Origin: Physcomitrium patens
Taxonomy: Eukaryota; Streptophyta; Bryopsida; Funariales; Funariaceae
Reading direction: 5' to 3'
NCBI RefSeq assembly: GCF_000002425.4
Contig: NC_037254.1
Span: 21,670,115-21,734,114, forward strand
Length of the DNA: 64,000 nucleotides
The first letter of the stretch is position 1; every line of letters begins with the position of its first letter. The notes below the pieces were generated by a model, which was given only the letters and a program-made list of their open reading frames with translations, ran no database searches and was not told the origin of the DNA. Positions 1 through 16,633 of the stretch are shown here, piece by piece. The position numbers were made by a program, and so were the translations under genes.

Positions 1-1017
1 TTTTTCTAGATTCGGCGAGAGCTTGTTCGTCGCCAATCTCCCCTGCACCACCGATTCCACGAGCTCAAGAGAAAGCAAAGCTGTCTGAACCGTGGCGATT
101 CGTGGCATGCACGTGAAATTCGATCGCCCATGCATGACATCCGGTAGGCTCTGCTGTCAAAGAAATAGCTTATACAATGCCAACCACGTGCCTCTTCACA
201 TAATACCTACCCGACTCAATTACTGCCTCCCCTACTGGTTGCTTTGCTGCCCTACTACACCTGAAACGCCAACCTGAAAAGCCCAATCTGAACCCATTCT
301 CGAGTCTTAGTCTTGTTCGGCGTCAAAGGTTCGCTGCTGGAAAATTCCATTTTGCAAGATGCTGCTGGAACGAGCAAGGTAAGTCGGTTACTGCGCCTGG
401 ATCGAGTTTTTCTTTTTGGAATGCGTGTTTTTATTTTGTTTTCCTCGAATAAAATAAGAATGCAGTGGGTGGAATAGGAGTGGGTTGTGGCATTGGTTCG
501 ACCTTGTGAGGAGAGAAGGCTAGATCGGTGACTATACTCGCTGAGTGTGGCGTGGAGTCTTAGTTTGAGGTGCTCGGAGAAACCCACATTGCGGAGGGGA
601 GGATAAACATTGGGATTGGAGCGAGCTTTGGGATTCGGGAATTGTCGGAGACGATTGATTGATTGGTTGATTGGTTGGTTGGTTATCGTTTGCCCTTCGG
701 GTCATACGGAGTTGATTCAAGGATTTTGTGGTTACTCAACCTGGTGGGTTTTCAGCGCTACGTTTAATGAGCTTATTAGGTGGATTCCGCGGCTCATCCT
801 TATTTGAATATCACTGCCAAGAAGGAAAATTGTGGGAGAGGGATGGTAGTGACTATCTTAACCATTTTCTCAGTGCAGGTGGAGACCATAACCTAACTCA
901 TCTGCTGAGGGGGATAGTTTTGAGTCATTGCGCCAGCTGATAACGGTCGAGTAACAAACTTGGGCACAGCTATCCTCTTTTTGAGGGCGTGGATTGCTGG
1001 TAAGTAGTGAAAGAACC
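1..1017 (+). other. Upstream region and 5' leader of the GFAT gene
   Basis: No protein-coding gene is supported here. A good splice donor (AAG|GTAAGT, intron from 379) and a plausible acceptor after a pyrimidine stretch (TTTTCTCAGTGCAG, ending 878) suggest a 5'-UTR intron of about 500 bp. An ATG at 359 lies just before the donor and would make a short upstream reading frame. It cannot be the GFAT start, because the enzyme needs its cysteine immediately after the initiator Met at 1018. Confidence 0.45.
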
Positions 1018-5808
<4,791 letters not shown>

Positions 5809-6900
5809 CCAATTGTACTCTGATTGCTGTCTCTTTGAAGGACTTTTCGTAAACTGCGCAGGAACAGGGTCCATCACAATAGGCTGCACTTTGTTAAGAA
5901 AAAGAACTGGTTTGCTATGGGCTCCAGTTCAATAATTGAAGGAATACTACATTTGGAATCTCCCATAACTTGGTCCTCGGCAACTCCATAGTGGTTCTCA
6001 TTTCAACTCTTGCCAGAGGTTTGTCGAAGATGAAGAGTTGAGACACTGGAAAAAGGCCAAAGAACTAGGGCTTTGTCCTTGTGATATATCTTGACATGTT
6101 CCTTCATTAACACACGTGCAAACCAACCTCCCTTTAATGTAGGTCTCTTTTAAGGAAGGATTGAAACTTCAGGGGGTACTAAATCACAGCAATTAAAAAT
6201 GGTGGGCATATCGAGAAATTAAGCCTCACTTCACGGGTGCCTTCGCTTTACAGCTTAATATAGCATGCGTTGTCAGTGCACATGTAGTTGCAAGTGGAAC
6301 CCCTGTACTTTCTGTTTCCTTAGTACAAATAAGCTTAGTATGTGTCTCATCATCGAATTAGTTCTGAAGAGCTTTTTATGAACATCATGAGTATTGGTTA
6401 TATTCGATGACACCAGCAGGTAGATTGTAATTGGACAATACCTATGATTGTAGCCATTACAGAAGTGAAGGATTCAATAGTAGGTAGAAGCCAGTAGGGC
6501 TTGTTAGAGTTCACTATCCTGGAAAAGAGGGTTGTAATGCAATGAACTTAGCATCCATTTTGGATGGATTTAATTTTTATAATGACAAAACACATGGTGG
6601 TCCAGCATGTTGTTTCAAATTCAGCTTATTCTTGTTATATGTTCAGGGGAGAAGAGGATATTTCGCATTTACACCGGGGTATCCCCATGCGGAAATTCAA
6701 TATCTCTGGTGATCAACATTGAAAAAGTGCAGATTTATTGAGGATTTATGCTCATGCACTTTTGAGGTGGTTAAATCAGCATCGGCTAGAATCAATTTCA
6801 AAATCAAAGAGCAAAGCACGGATCTATTTGGTAAAAAACATGCATTGGATGAATGCACATCGATTGTTGTTGACTAATTCACTAAAAGGGGATTGGCCGC
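5809..6900. other. Intergenic region between convergent GFAT and GLY1-like genes
   Basis: About 1.1 kb containing the 3' UTRs of both convergent genes. No convincing open frame, RNA gene or repeat was seen. Short open stretches near 6738-6959 overlap the dehydrogenase 3' end on the opposite strand and look accidental. Confidence 0.5.
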
Positions 6901-8583
6901 TCAAACCTCCTCCACTTGGGGAAGGCTCATCAACGCAAGGACGGCAGTTTTCGGTGTAAGCTCATTGTCGAGAATTCTTGCAACAGCGGTGAGAACCGGC
7001 ATCTGCACGCGGTACTTCTTTGCCAGAGAGATCACAGCTCCTGCAGTTGCAACTCCTTCTGCGACCTGGCTCATGGAGGATAAGATATCTTCCAGCTTCT
7101 CCCCAGATCCCAGACGCATCCCAACGGACCGGTTGCGGGAGAGATTCACGAAACATGTGAGCATGATGTCACCAGAACCGCTAAGGCCGGAGAGAGTGTG
7201 TGATTTTGCTCCTATTTTCTCAGCTAGCCATCTGATCTCGGAGCACCCTTGAGCCACCAAAGCTGCCATGCAGTTATTGCCGAGATCCATGCCTTCAACA
7301 ATTCCCGCAGCAATTGCAAGGACGTTCTTCAATGCGCCCGCTATCTCCACTCCCACGACATCGGTGGAGGTATTTACTCTAAGATAACGGGAAGCAAGTA
7401 ATTGCTGACAAGCGCTAGCGAGTTCCCTGTCCCGGGAAGCGGCCACCATGGCTGTAGGGAGTTCGTCCATGAGCTCAATGGCGAAGGAAGGTCCGGAAAT
7501 TACTGCAATGGGTTGTCTGGGATTGCCGAGAGCGCGGGGGATGATCTGAGACATCATCTCTAGAGTGGAAAGCTCCAAACCTTTACTAACGGAAAGGATG
7601 GGGAGAGTTGGGGGAACGTGTTCGGCAATGTTGCAGAGAAATTCCGAGCTGGATTGCACGGGGACGGCATGTACACAATAGTGGGCATCCTGAAGAGCTT
7701 CTCTCGCATCTGTGGTTGCGGTGACGTTCTTCGGGAGCTGGTGCCGGGGAAAGTACTTGAAGTTCATGTGGTCATCGTTGATGGCTTGACATGTGGTGTA
7801 GTCTCGGAGAAGGAGAGTGACGTTCATGTCGGATTTATTTCGGGCTAGAAGAACTGCCATGGCTGTGCCGAAGGACCCACCTCCCAGGACGACGACCTTC
7901 TTCGTTTTCATAAGGACATTCTTCCGCCGCTCGTTCAGGAGCTGCCATGATCGAGACCAGCGAACGAGCTTCTCCCATGCTGTTCGCACGACCTTCCGCT
8001 CCTCTTTGTTACGAGTGAATGAACCCGGAGAAGTTGAAACTGGAGCCTCATTTGAACTTGATACACTCTCAGATTGAGTGTTGTCTTTTTCTGGGTTCAC
8101 AGGTTCCGTAGTAACGTTGACTTTACCGTCATCAAAAGAAATCAGAGCACAATTCTCCTCTTCGCCTCTTATAAGGATCAAAGGCGCCTTCCCTCCAGCT
8201 TCATCCTCAATGATCAATCGATGAGTAACTTGAGTTTCCAAAGCACCGTCATCTGTGTCCAACACTACTGGTTGCTCTTGCTCTTTCAATGAACAGACCA
8301 GCCCACTCCAATGTGGTTTTCGGACGTTTAGACCACCGATCCATGAGGATGAACCCAAGCAATCTCGTGCACAGACCAGAAAGTCTAGCCCTGAACTCTT
8401 CGCTACCAGCGATGGTCTCTTCGTAGCTCCCGACGCACTCACCACTTTCTTCGAGACATCATTAGGCCACATCCGCCCCACAAGTGAGGACGCACATGGT
8501 ACTGAACCGCGAGTTTGAGGCTCCGGGGAGAGATGGACCTTGGAAGAACTTGGAAGGCAGGAACTAGAGGCAGCCAATTGCAA
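6901..8583 (-). CDS. GLY1: NAD+-dependent glycerol-3-phosphate dehydrogenase, plastid GLY1/SFD1 type
   Basis: Reduces dihydroxyacetone phosphate to sn-glycerol-3-phosphate, feeding plastid glycerolipid synthesis. It is a single uninterrupted exon of 560 aa. Residues 1-70 are Ser/Ala/Lys-rich and look like a chloroplast transit peptide. Residues 70-190 are an acidic, low-complexity linker. RKVVRTAWEKLVRWSRSW (about 197-213) precedes the Rossmann motif GGGSFGTAM (234-242). SGPSFAIE is at 363-370, the catalytic lysine region EIAGALKN at 413-420 (K419), GLSGSGDIMLTC at 466-477 and SRNR at 482-485. The C-terminus LPQVEEV fits the Arabidopsis SFD1/GLY1 family rather than the cytosolic enzymes. It is longer than the roughly 400-420 aa angiosperm proteins, mainly in the N-terminal extension. 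The first Met of the frame was taken as start because it gives a transit-like N-terminus. Confidence 0.94.
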   Translation of the reverse strand: MQLAASSSCLPSSSKVHLSPEPQTRGSVPCASSLVGRMWPNDVSKKVVSASGATKRPSLVAKSSGLDFLVCARDCLGSSSWIGGLNVRKPHWSGLVCSLKEQEQPVVLDTDDGALETQVTHRLIIEDEAGGKAPLILIRGEEENCALISFDDGKVNVTTEPVNPEKDNTQSESVSSSNEAPVSTSPGSFTRNKEERKVVRTAWEKLVRWSRSWQLLNERRKNVLMKTKKVVVLGGGSFGTAMAVLLARNKSDMNVTLLLRDYTTCQAINDDHMNFKYFPRHQLPKNVTATTDAREALQDAHYCVHAVPVQSSSEFLCNIAEHVPPTLPILSVSKGLELSTLEMMSQIIPRALGNPRQPIAVISGPSFAIELMDELPTAMVAASRDRELASACQQLLASRYLRVNTSTDVVGVEIAGALKNVLAIAAGIVEGMDLGNNCMAALVAQGCSEIRWLAEKIGAKSHTLSGLSGSGDIMLTCFVNLSRNRSVGMRLGSGEKLEDILSSMSQVAEGVATAGAVISLAKKYRVQMPVLTAVARILDNELTPKTAVLALMSLPQVEEV

Positions 8584-10310
8584 GGGGGAGGAATTCTAGT
8601 AGCTCCAAATCCCACCATCATTGGTGCCAAAATCCTACTCTATCCTCTCCATCACTCTATCCTCCTAACTGGGTGCTCTAATTTCTTCATTGAGCGCAAC
8701 CTCAATCACCGGGAACCAAACCTCAATCTAAGATTGGCGAAAAGTCAGTAGAAGCAGAAAGTCACCATTAGCGCTAAGAATTCTCAAAAGCCTCAGTAAC
8801 CTTCAAGCTTACTACACCAAGGACGTCGAGCCATTGGACTCAAGCACCAAAGACAGACATGTCACGAATTCGTCCTCAGACATACCTCGAATGGCAATGG
8901 AGCTCGCAATGCGCGCGCTCTAGTTTCGAGGAAAGCCACACCACAGGTATGCGTGAGTGGTCATTAGCTCGCACCTCGTGGTGATGATCTCCTTGCACCC
9001 CAACTGCTCCTTCTCTCTCATCCGCTTCTTCCACTGAACATCGCTGCAGTTGGCAACGCCCGGTTCGCATGTGGCACTGAAATTCCACACCGAAGCTGCA
9101 TTGGAGTTGGGCATTGGGCTTGTGGAAGCGAAGGGGAGCATTTCGCGGGCAGGTTAAAGAATAGTGGCTATGATGCGCACTAGGAGTGTGACCGGTGGGA
9201 GTCTGGATAGTGGGATTTTGTATGAGGACGAATGAACAGCGTTTCTATTTCGGATGAGGCTCTGCCTCCACAAAGGACATCTACGCTCGACCCTGACACA
9301 GGGCTTAGGGCTTTGCACGACTTAATTTGGACTGCAGCAAAGTTAGGTAAGAGCACATTAGAGTCAAACTAACGTTTCGTTTCCCAATTGAACCACTCCG
9401 CATTTCATGTGGATGTGAAGGCTATCTATTGCGCCATCACTACACATTATAAGAGACCTTGGAAAGTATGTCTCGAAATTTTACCGTGGTATTTTATTTT
9501 TTACGTAATACTAGAGGGTGGATTTAAGAAGAGGGTGGCAGCAGCAGTGACGAGTAGCTTCTTTCCTTTTCAAGCGAATTCAGAAAATGCCTAATGAGCA
9601 TCACTGTTGTGATTACAATTATAATATTGCGAATCAACCGTCCTCCATTAAATTTTTGTTGGAGAGATCTCTCAGACTTTGCACTATGGATTTCTGTGGT
9701 CTTTTCCTGACTAATGTGCACAACTCGTGCAGTTTGTTGCGTCGGGTTTAAGAGATGTCTTGCTAGTGCAAAACTACTAGCTATCAGAAATGATGCAGGT
9801 TGTCGAACGAAGGATGCAAACTGAGTAGATTTGTGTCTGCCCATGCAGCAGTGCGCTAGATTGCAGAGAAACTGAGACATCCGGGGACGATCTGCTGTAT
9901 GTATCTGAGCTCTTTCGATGATTACTGTTTTCATGCTTACATTACCATCACTTTGCGTGTGTTTCTCCGTCCTGCTTCTGGACAAGTGCTCCTCACGTCC
10001 AAGCTCTCTCACTCTCTCTGCGTGTTACAAAGATCCCTCGGGCAAATTAAATGCATCCATGATTTCGTTATGAGGATCATCAGGAATGAGTGTGATGGTA
10101 CCTCTCCGGGTTACTTTATTTTATTTTCGCATGGACAATTCTTCATCTGCCGATCTGTTACCAATTGATCTGTGAGCCAACAGCAAAACCTTCTATTCTT
10201 TCCAGCTCCGATCTAGATAGCAGTAAAATCCTATGCATAAGCTCTTGTCATACTTTCTTAGAATTGGGTGCCAAAACAGTAAGGGTTTTGTATTAATGGA
10301 CAGAAAAGCA
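8584..10310. other. Region upstream of the GLY1-like gene; no certain gene
   Basis: Moderate-GC sequence expected to hold the dehydrogenase promoter. Minus-strand open frames at 8920-9141 (73 codons) and 9524-10012 (162 codons) have no recognisable domain, and overlapping frames are also open, so they are not called as genes. Positions 9972-9995 match, over 24 nt, a sequence found twice inside a retroelement at 11738-11796. Confidence 0.4.

Positions 10311-10314
<4 letters not shown>

Positions 10315-10345
<31 letters not shown>
10315..10345. repeat. (AT)n microsatellite
   Basis: About 31 nt of uninterrupted alternating A and T, near where sequence composition starts to fall from the gene island into the AT-rich repeat block. 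Confidence 0.95.
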
Positions 10346-10349
<4 letters not shown>

Positions 10350-11684
10350 AACAAATAACCAGGAAAGGACGAGGTTTAGCCTCATGGGTTATACTTAAAG
10401 AAAGCATCACCCTCTGCTTATGAAATGTAACTGGTGGAAGAGATGTGTTTGTCACTGATTTGATAAAAGCTGAGTGATTGTGTATGTGCAGAGCTATTGA
10501 TTTCATTACCTAGATCATGGACACTCTGTTGCAGCTTTCTTCTTCCAACACTTTGCCTGAGGTTTTGTGTGTAGATGCTCGGTCTCCCTTGGCTCTGCTG
10601 AAAATTTGGTTGCATTATCAAGAAGAAATTGTTTAACAATCTCACTATTGGGTTTGACTAGTTCTACTCTCAAAGTGTTCCATGATGCAAATCAACAAAC
10701 TAATTCTCACCAAGTCAATGCATATCAGATTCATATTCAACACACTCTACATTACTACATCTCTTGAAAGACATCTAAGTATTCAAAATTTAAGGTATAA
10801 GTATTTATATGCATGTAAGTTTTTAGGAAAAAATATTTATTTATTGTTCACCACAATTTATTTAACTAAATATATTTTTTAAAGTAGTATTGTAAAACTA
10901 ATAATCTATAATCTTAATACTCTTAATTAATAAATATCAAAAGTAATCTTATTTTCAAGAGTTAAAATTTTTTTTTGAAGTTTTTTTATAAAAAAATTTA
11001 TAATGATTTAATTAGTATATTAACTAATAGATAATTATTATTTTTGTAAGTTATTTAATAGTTTTATCAACTTGGTTTACAAGATTATATTTAATTATAA
11101 TGCATATAGTTTCAAAATAATAAATTAGATTTATTTATTTTATTTTTATTTTTTTTGTCAAAACCATATTTTTATTATTTTCCACAATATTCTAATTGGT
11201 ATTAGTTGGTAAAATTTGTAACTAGCTAGACACATTTTTTGCTAGTTGGACACATATCAAATGATATGTAGAATGCTGCTTTATAGCTCCTTAGTTAGAT
11301 AGTATATATGAAAGTAAGAATAAAGCCTTCTTCACTCTTGTCAATTTCTTTAATGCTTTTAGTCTAGTTTTAAGAATTTATAGCTTTCTTATCTTTTGCA
11401 ATAGTAATTTTTGTTTCTTTTTGAATCTATATACTTTCTCATTTTTTTTATGTCATCTTTCTTTAAGATACAACTTAGGTGTTTAATTATGTTCTTTTAG
11501 TTCATCTTTGTTAGATTGACAAGAATATATTCATAATATCAAAGCTTTTTCTTTTTTTAATTTAGTAAGAGTTTATTTTTTATATTTATAAAACAAGCAT
11601 ATTAGAATTTGTAGATTATTAACTTCTGAGCTAGTATTTTTTGAAGATTTTTTTTTTATTCTTAAGTCCTTTTTAATTTTTTTT

Positions 11685-11688
<4 letters not shown>

Positions 11689-11731
<43 letters not shown>
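11689..11731. repeat. (AT)n microsatellite within element E
   Basis: About 43 nt of alternating A and T immediately before the 35-bp tandem repeat at 11737. Confidence 0.95.
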
Positions 11732-11734
<3 letters not shown>

Positions 11735-11736
11735 TA

Positions 11737-11806
11737 ACTGCTTCTGGACAAGTGCTCCTTAGACTTAATGCACTGCTTCTGGACAAGTGCTCCTCAGACT
11801 TAATGC
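11737..11806 (+). repeat. 35-bp tandem duplication containing a copy of nearby host sequence
   Basis: Two head-to-tail 35-nt units, 11737-11771 and 11772-11806, differ at one base. Each begins ACTGCTTCTGGACAAGTGCT and ends in a gag-derived TTAATGC. The non-gag part matches positions 9972-9995 of the gene island over 24 nt in the second unit. Confidence 0.93.
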
Positions 11807-13878
11807 TTACAATGCATCAACTTTATTCACCACTACAAAGAGCAACTAGATTAATTAGTAGTATAGACAAAGAGATGATTGGAGATGCTTCAATATTTAC
11901 ATCAAATCATATTACTTCTTTTATAATTGAACATCATTTAAGGAAAAAAGAATTATGAGTTGCCTTGCTTGAGAAATTTAATGGTATATTATTAAAGTAT
12001 TTGATTAACAAAATTTTGATTTGATCACTTTAAAGATTTATTAAAAAGATGAATTAAATGCAATTAGTGATTAAACTTCAATCTTTAAGTTATCCACACT
12101 CTAAGATCACAAGTTAAGTTTATTAAAATAATTCTTTTAAGTCCAATTTTATCATGGTTTTTTATTTTTTTAATAATATAATTTAGTATTAGATAATTAG
12201 AGGCCTTTTTAGTAAAATTTTGATATATATACAAAAAATATGATAAAATTTTTATTAAATAAATAAATAAGTAATATCAAAGTAATCATTTAATATCATT
12301 ATATGCTTTATAATTATAGCAATCCATAAGTAATATCAAGTAGAATGATCTTACACTTATCACCTAATTTTTCTATAGATTGCAATATATAACAAAGAAA
12401 TTAATATTGAACTTACCTAATCTCCAAAAATTGAATCAAGCAATTAATTTTGCCGTGAATTGCGAGAATCAACTTTTTGAATTTTAACTTGAGAATTGCA
12501 CAAGCATGCCTCAACATCTTTGTAATTTAGTAATAACACCACTTCTAATGGTGAAAAGACTTCAATTAGTATTCCAAGCCAATATAAAGATTATTAAGAT
12601 GTTTTTATTAAAAAAAGGTTACTATTCTTTGAGAGCATTGTTCTTGTGATTGCTTAATTGATCTTCAAGAAAGAACTCAACTACCACTTGAATCAATCTA
12701 TAGCTTATCACAAAATAAGTTAGCTTCACTTAATTAATATATTGATGAATACTTGGCCAAAAACTTTATATGCCATTCAAAAATTTTAAGATAACTTTAT
12801 ATCTTATTTGTAAGGAAAAATAAATAGATTATTATAAATGTATATGGATTATCAAAGATTCAATAAGATTATCATTAAAAATAGATATCTTCTACATTTG
12901 ATATTAAGATACTTTAATCAATTAATTAAAGCAAATATTTATATAAAAATAGATCAATAAGAAACATACAACTTAATATAAATTTAAAAATAAAATAAAT
13001 AAAAGACCATATTTTAGATCAAGTATGAGAAAACTAAATGTAATATTTTTTAGACTTATAAATATCCTAATTGCTTTTCAATATCTAATAAATGATATTT
13101 TTCAAAAAAAATTAGATGATTTAGATAACATTTAAATTATTCTAAGAATACAAAAAGCATAAATTTTATATTTTTTGTGTATTACAAAAACTTAGGAATA
13201 AAAAATTATATACAAAGATGAAAAATTATATATTTTATATAATAAAATTTTATTTTTTAGAAAATATTATTTCAAATAATAGCCTTATAATAGATGATAA
13301 AAAAATCAAAACTATCATAGATTAGAAGATTCTAAAAATAATAAAAGATTTTTAATTTTTTAAAAAAAATTCCAAATAATATTATATTTTTATCAATTTT
13401 TTTTTTAAAATTGCAATTCTAATTACATATTTGGCTTACAAAGACAAACTTGAGTAGAATATAGAAGTTGAAAAACTATTTGAAGTTTTAAAGGCATCTT
13501 TTAGTATAGCACCAATTTTATGTTATATTAACTTTTTGAAGACATATTTTATGAAAACTAATAAATTGGACTTTGCTTTAAATGTGATATTATTAAAAAT
13601 AGAAATATATGATAAGCTTTATGCTGTGAAGATATAATATGGAATGATGACAAAAAATCCAAATACTAAGTGCTAAAATTCTAAATTGTCTACTTTTAGA
13701 ACATTGTAAGTTTAGATCACCCATTGAGAATACATACAAACACCACAAATTTAAGAAATAAATTTAATTTTAATATATTTTTTTAAAAAAATTATTTCAA
13801 TTGTAGATCAAAAATAACTTAGTACTTTGCTACCAATTTTGAATCCAAAACCAATCCTAATCCAAATGCTTCTTCTTT

Positions 13879-13880
<2 letters not shown>

Positions 13881-13912
<32 letters not shown>
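13881..13912. repeat. (CT)n microsatellite followed by CA-rich tract
   Basis: Sixteen CT dinucleotides, followed about 20 nt later by short ACACAC runs near 13930-13960. Confidence 0.95.
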
Positions 13913-13914
<2 letters not shown>

Positions 13915-14389
13915 TTGTTTTTTTCTTTCACACACACACTTACATATACACACACATATATACATTCTTTTTAACAAGGTTATTTTCATTTACATGCCTA
14001 GGTTTTTAGTGTTGTAATTTTGATCCTTATATTGTTCTAAAAAGATGTGGATAATACTTCCTATCTTATCAAACATCACTAGTATGCATGTATTAACTTT
14101 AAACAAGACTTATTCTTTATAGTTTAAAAAAGGTTTTACAAAAATTTTCTTTACTATCTATCTAACCTTCCTCTATATGATAATATTGTTGTTAGTAAAG
14201 AAATGACTATTTGTTCCAAATATTGTATGCTAAAGGTAGATTGTATGCATGTTTTTCTTATAAATCAAATTGAGATTGGAAAAAGTTCCTTACACAAATA
14301 CTAAATCATCACTTCAACACTTTCTTTAGAAGAGATCAATATATAGGCATTATCCCTAGATGTCACCTCAATCTTTTCAAACTTGTGAA

Positions 14390-14795
14390 AGAAATCCTAA
14401 TAAAATCTTAATGAAATTTTTAAAAAATTGTGATAAAATTCTAATTAAATTCTAATCAAATCTTAAATAAATCCTAATCAAAATCTAATCAAATCCTAAT
14501 CAAATCCTAGATTCTAATCAAATCTTAATAAAATTCTAATAAAATTCTAATCAAATTTTAAATCCAAATCAAATCCTATATAAATCTTAAGTAATTTTAA
14601 ATAAATCCTAAGTCAATCTTATTCAATTACTATAGTTGTTTAAAAATCTCAATAAATATTAATTAAACATTTGATTTTAACTAAAATTTTACTCACATCT
14701 CAATCAACAAGTAATTAACAAGCACATAAAATTTGAAAAAAATCAATTTGTCAATTTGAAAGAAAAAACTTCTAAATTTCTTGGATGTTAGCCGT
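14390..14795 (+). repeat. Family X repeat, left part (interrupted by element F)
   Basis: Begins with a degenerate tandem array (14390-14630) of the unit AATCCTAATCAA. A segment ending GGATGTTAGCC follows and is shared with the X copy at 38040-38200. The chromovirus LTR of F starts at 14796, and the X sequence resumes after F at 21178. The left edge before the array could not be fixed. Confidence 0.65.
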
Positions 14796-15326
14796 TGTCA
14801 ATCACATATATATTCAATCTAATATTTATCTATATAATTAAGTAGAAGTAAGTAAAATGTAGATTTATTTCATAATATTTTCTAAAAAAAGGTTCCTAAA
14901 AACTTCATAGATATTACTTTGAATTTATATGTATTTGTAGTTGATTAGTAGGATAGAAACTTGATCAACAAGTTTACTACATGTGGGTAGCTTATAAAAC
15001 AAGCTAACTAAGTGTCATATATATAGAAAACCTGTCTTATAAGTTAAGATATGTGTCTTACAAAGTCAACAAGTTTTAGAGGTCCTATAGGACATTGCCA
15101 TATATCTCTCAGTAAAGAATATATATAGAGGCAAGAGTAAAGCTTCCCTTACTCTTGTTAATGATTTTTTAGTCTTTAGTCTTGTTTCAAGATTTTTTAG
15201 TCTTCTTGACTTTGGCAATAACCATTCTAGTTTAATATCATATCATCTTTGAGTAACTTTTTAATTCTTTTGAATGACATAAGAGTGTATTAAAGATTTC
15301 TTTTTTTGAGATTCATAACCTTCATA
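14796..15326 (+). repeat. 5' LTR of chromovirus F
   Basis: Starts TGTCA and aligns along its whole length with the 3' LTR at 20650-21177 and with the LTRs of element A. A TATA segment near 15118 is followed by the conserved hairpin (CAAGAGTAA paired with TTACTCTTG). The last bases have decayed from TTGACA to TTCATA. Confidence 0.85.
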
Positions 15327-16587
15327 GTTTGACAAGAGTGCTAACTTATTATTTTGTCTTTTTTAGAAGTGAGTAGATTATCCGATTTTTATTATTGTAT
15401 TTTGAAGGTTGCAAATTATCCACCTTTAATAAATAATCTTATTTTTTAACATTGATTTTTTTCTTAAAGAAAGTGGATTATCCATCTTTTTTGAAATTTT
15501 CATTTAATATTAGAAGTTAGAAATTATCTTCCTCTAATTTAATTTTTTGGATTTGTTTGAGTTGTCTATAGAAGGAAAGATTATGGATGCTTTTCTTAGC
15601 GGAAGAGAGAATAGATTTGCAACTGTTGCAGATTTTCATGAGCTTGTCAACATTCTAAGAGTAAAAAAATCATGTATTTCTAATATAAATCATGGAGGTA
15701 TTATTTCTAGGCCTATAGACAAAGTTCAAAGTGTGCATCAAAAATTGTGTGATTGAAGGAAACAAGTAGATCAACCTCACAACCAAATCTAGGAAGTTTT
15801 ATTTCTACAAGTATGATAAGAATAAAGATTAGTATGCCTGAGAAAATTGATAGAATAAGATCAAAATTTAAAGGATTTTTGCGAGAAGCCAAGCTTTATC
15901 TAAAATGCATCCCTTTCAATATCTTGATGGATTTACTCAAGTTAAAATCATAGCTGTACTTCTATCATGAAGTGCTTTGTCTTAGTTTCTATCTTTAATT
16001 TAAAAAAGATTGTAACTCTTTTATGATTTAAATTCATTCCTAGAAGTATTTATAACTACATTCAAAATAAATAAATAAATAAAAAAGAGTAGCATAAATC
16101 AAACTCTTATCTTTACAATAAGGATCACAATCAATCACCTTATATACTATTAAATTCCAAAACCTTGCTTACAATGTGGACTGGAATCACAAAGATTTTA
16201 TCAATCAATTTCAATATAAGTTGAAGGATAATTTTAAAGATTTATTATTAATAATATCAAAGATTAAATCTTTAAAACAATTTATTGCTGAAGCCATTAC
16301 ACACTACAAATGATTATTTAAAAGATGTCAAAAATAAAGACTTGGCTTGAGATGAACAAATCAAATAATGATGGCAACTCCTAAGTTTTTTAAACTTATT
16401 CATCAAGGCTAGAACCAATGTAAATTGATATGATACATTTTAAGTTCCTCACAAAGCATAAAAAGACTTGATGTCAACATGGCTTATGTTTATATTAAAA
16501 AAAAAAACTAAACATATTATTGAATATTATCCAAAAAAACAACACAACCACAAGATGAGAAGCATGGTTGCCAAAGAAGACAATGTA

Positions 16588-16633
16588 TCAAAAAATAAAT
16601 TTCTTCAGCTACAATAGGGACCGTACAACTGAA
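16588..16633 (+). promoter_or_regulatory. Decayed gag-pol frameshift signal of element F
   Basis: Heptamer A AAA AAT (16590-16596) in the gag frame, gag TAG at 16615-16617, and potential stem arms 16604-16610 and 16627-16633. Five consecutive pairs remain. One C:G pair of element A is T:A here and one pair is lost. Spacing is identical to element A. Confidence 0.6.

Larger units (their letters stand above)
11215..13620 (+). mobile_element. Truncated, decayed Ty3/gypsy chromovirus 'E'
   Basis: The 3' two-thirds of an LTR (about 11215-11513) aligns with the LTR of element A, including the TATA segment and the following hairpin. A leader follows (AATATCAAAGC at the primer-site position), then gag remnants near 11800-12200 resembling A's gag (for example the stretch around 'HQL'). 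Reverse transcriptase remnants run from about 12650 to 13300, and RNase H ends near 13620. The protease region is missing, since gag is followed directly by the segment just before RT. All frames are broken and very AT-rich, consistent with old methylated-cytosine decay. An (AT)n tract and a 35-bp tandem duplication interrupt the gag start. Confidence 0.8.

Noticed and set aside
8876-9141. Overlapping minus-strand frames upstream of the GLY1-like gene
   Set aside because: Two frames are equally open across the same bases and neither resembles a known protein; a missed exon cannot be excluded, but evidence is too weak.
9524-10012. 162-codon minus-strand open frame
   Set aside because: No recognisable motif, and competing frames are open over the same bases; no splice or homology support.
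14390-14630. Regular AATCCTAATC repeats considered as a CRISPR-like array
   Set aside because: There are no constant-length repeats and spacers, and the context is eukaryotic; simple degenerate tandem array.
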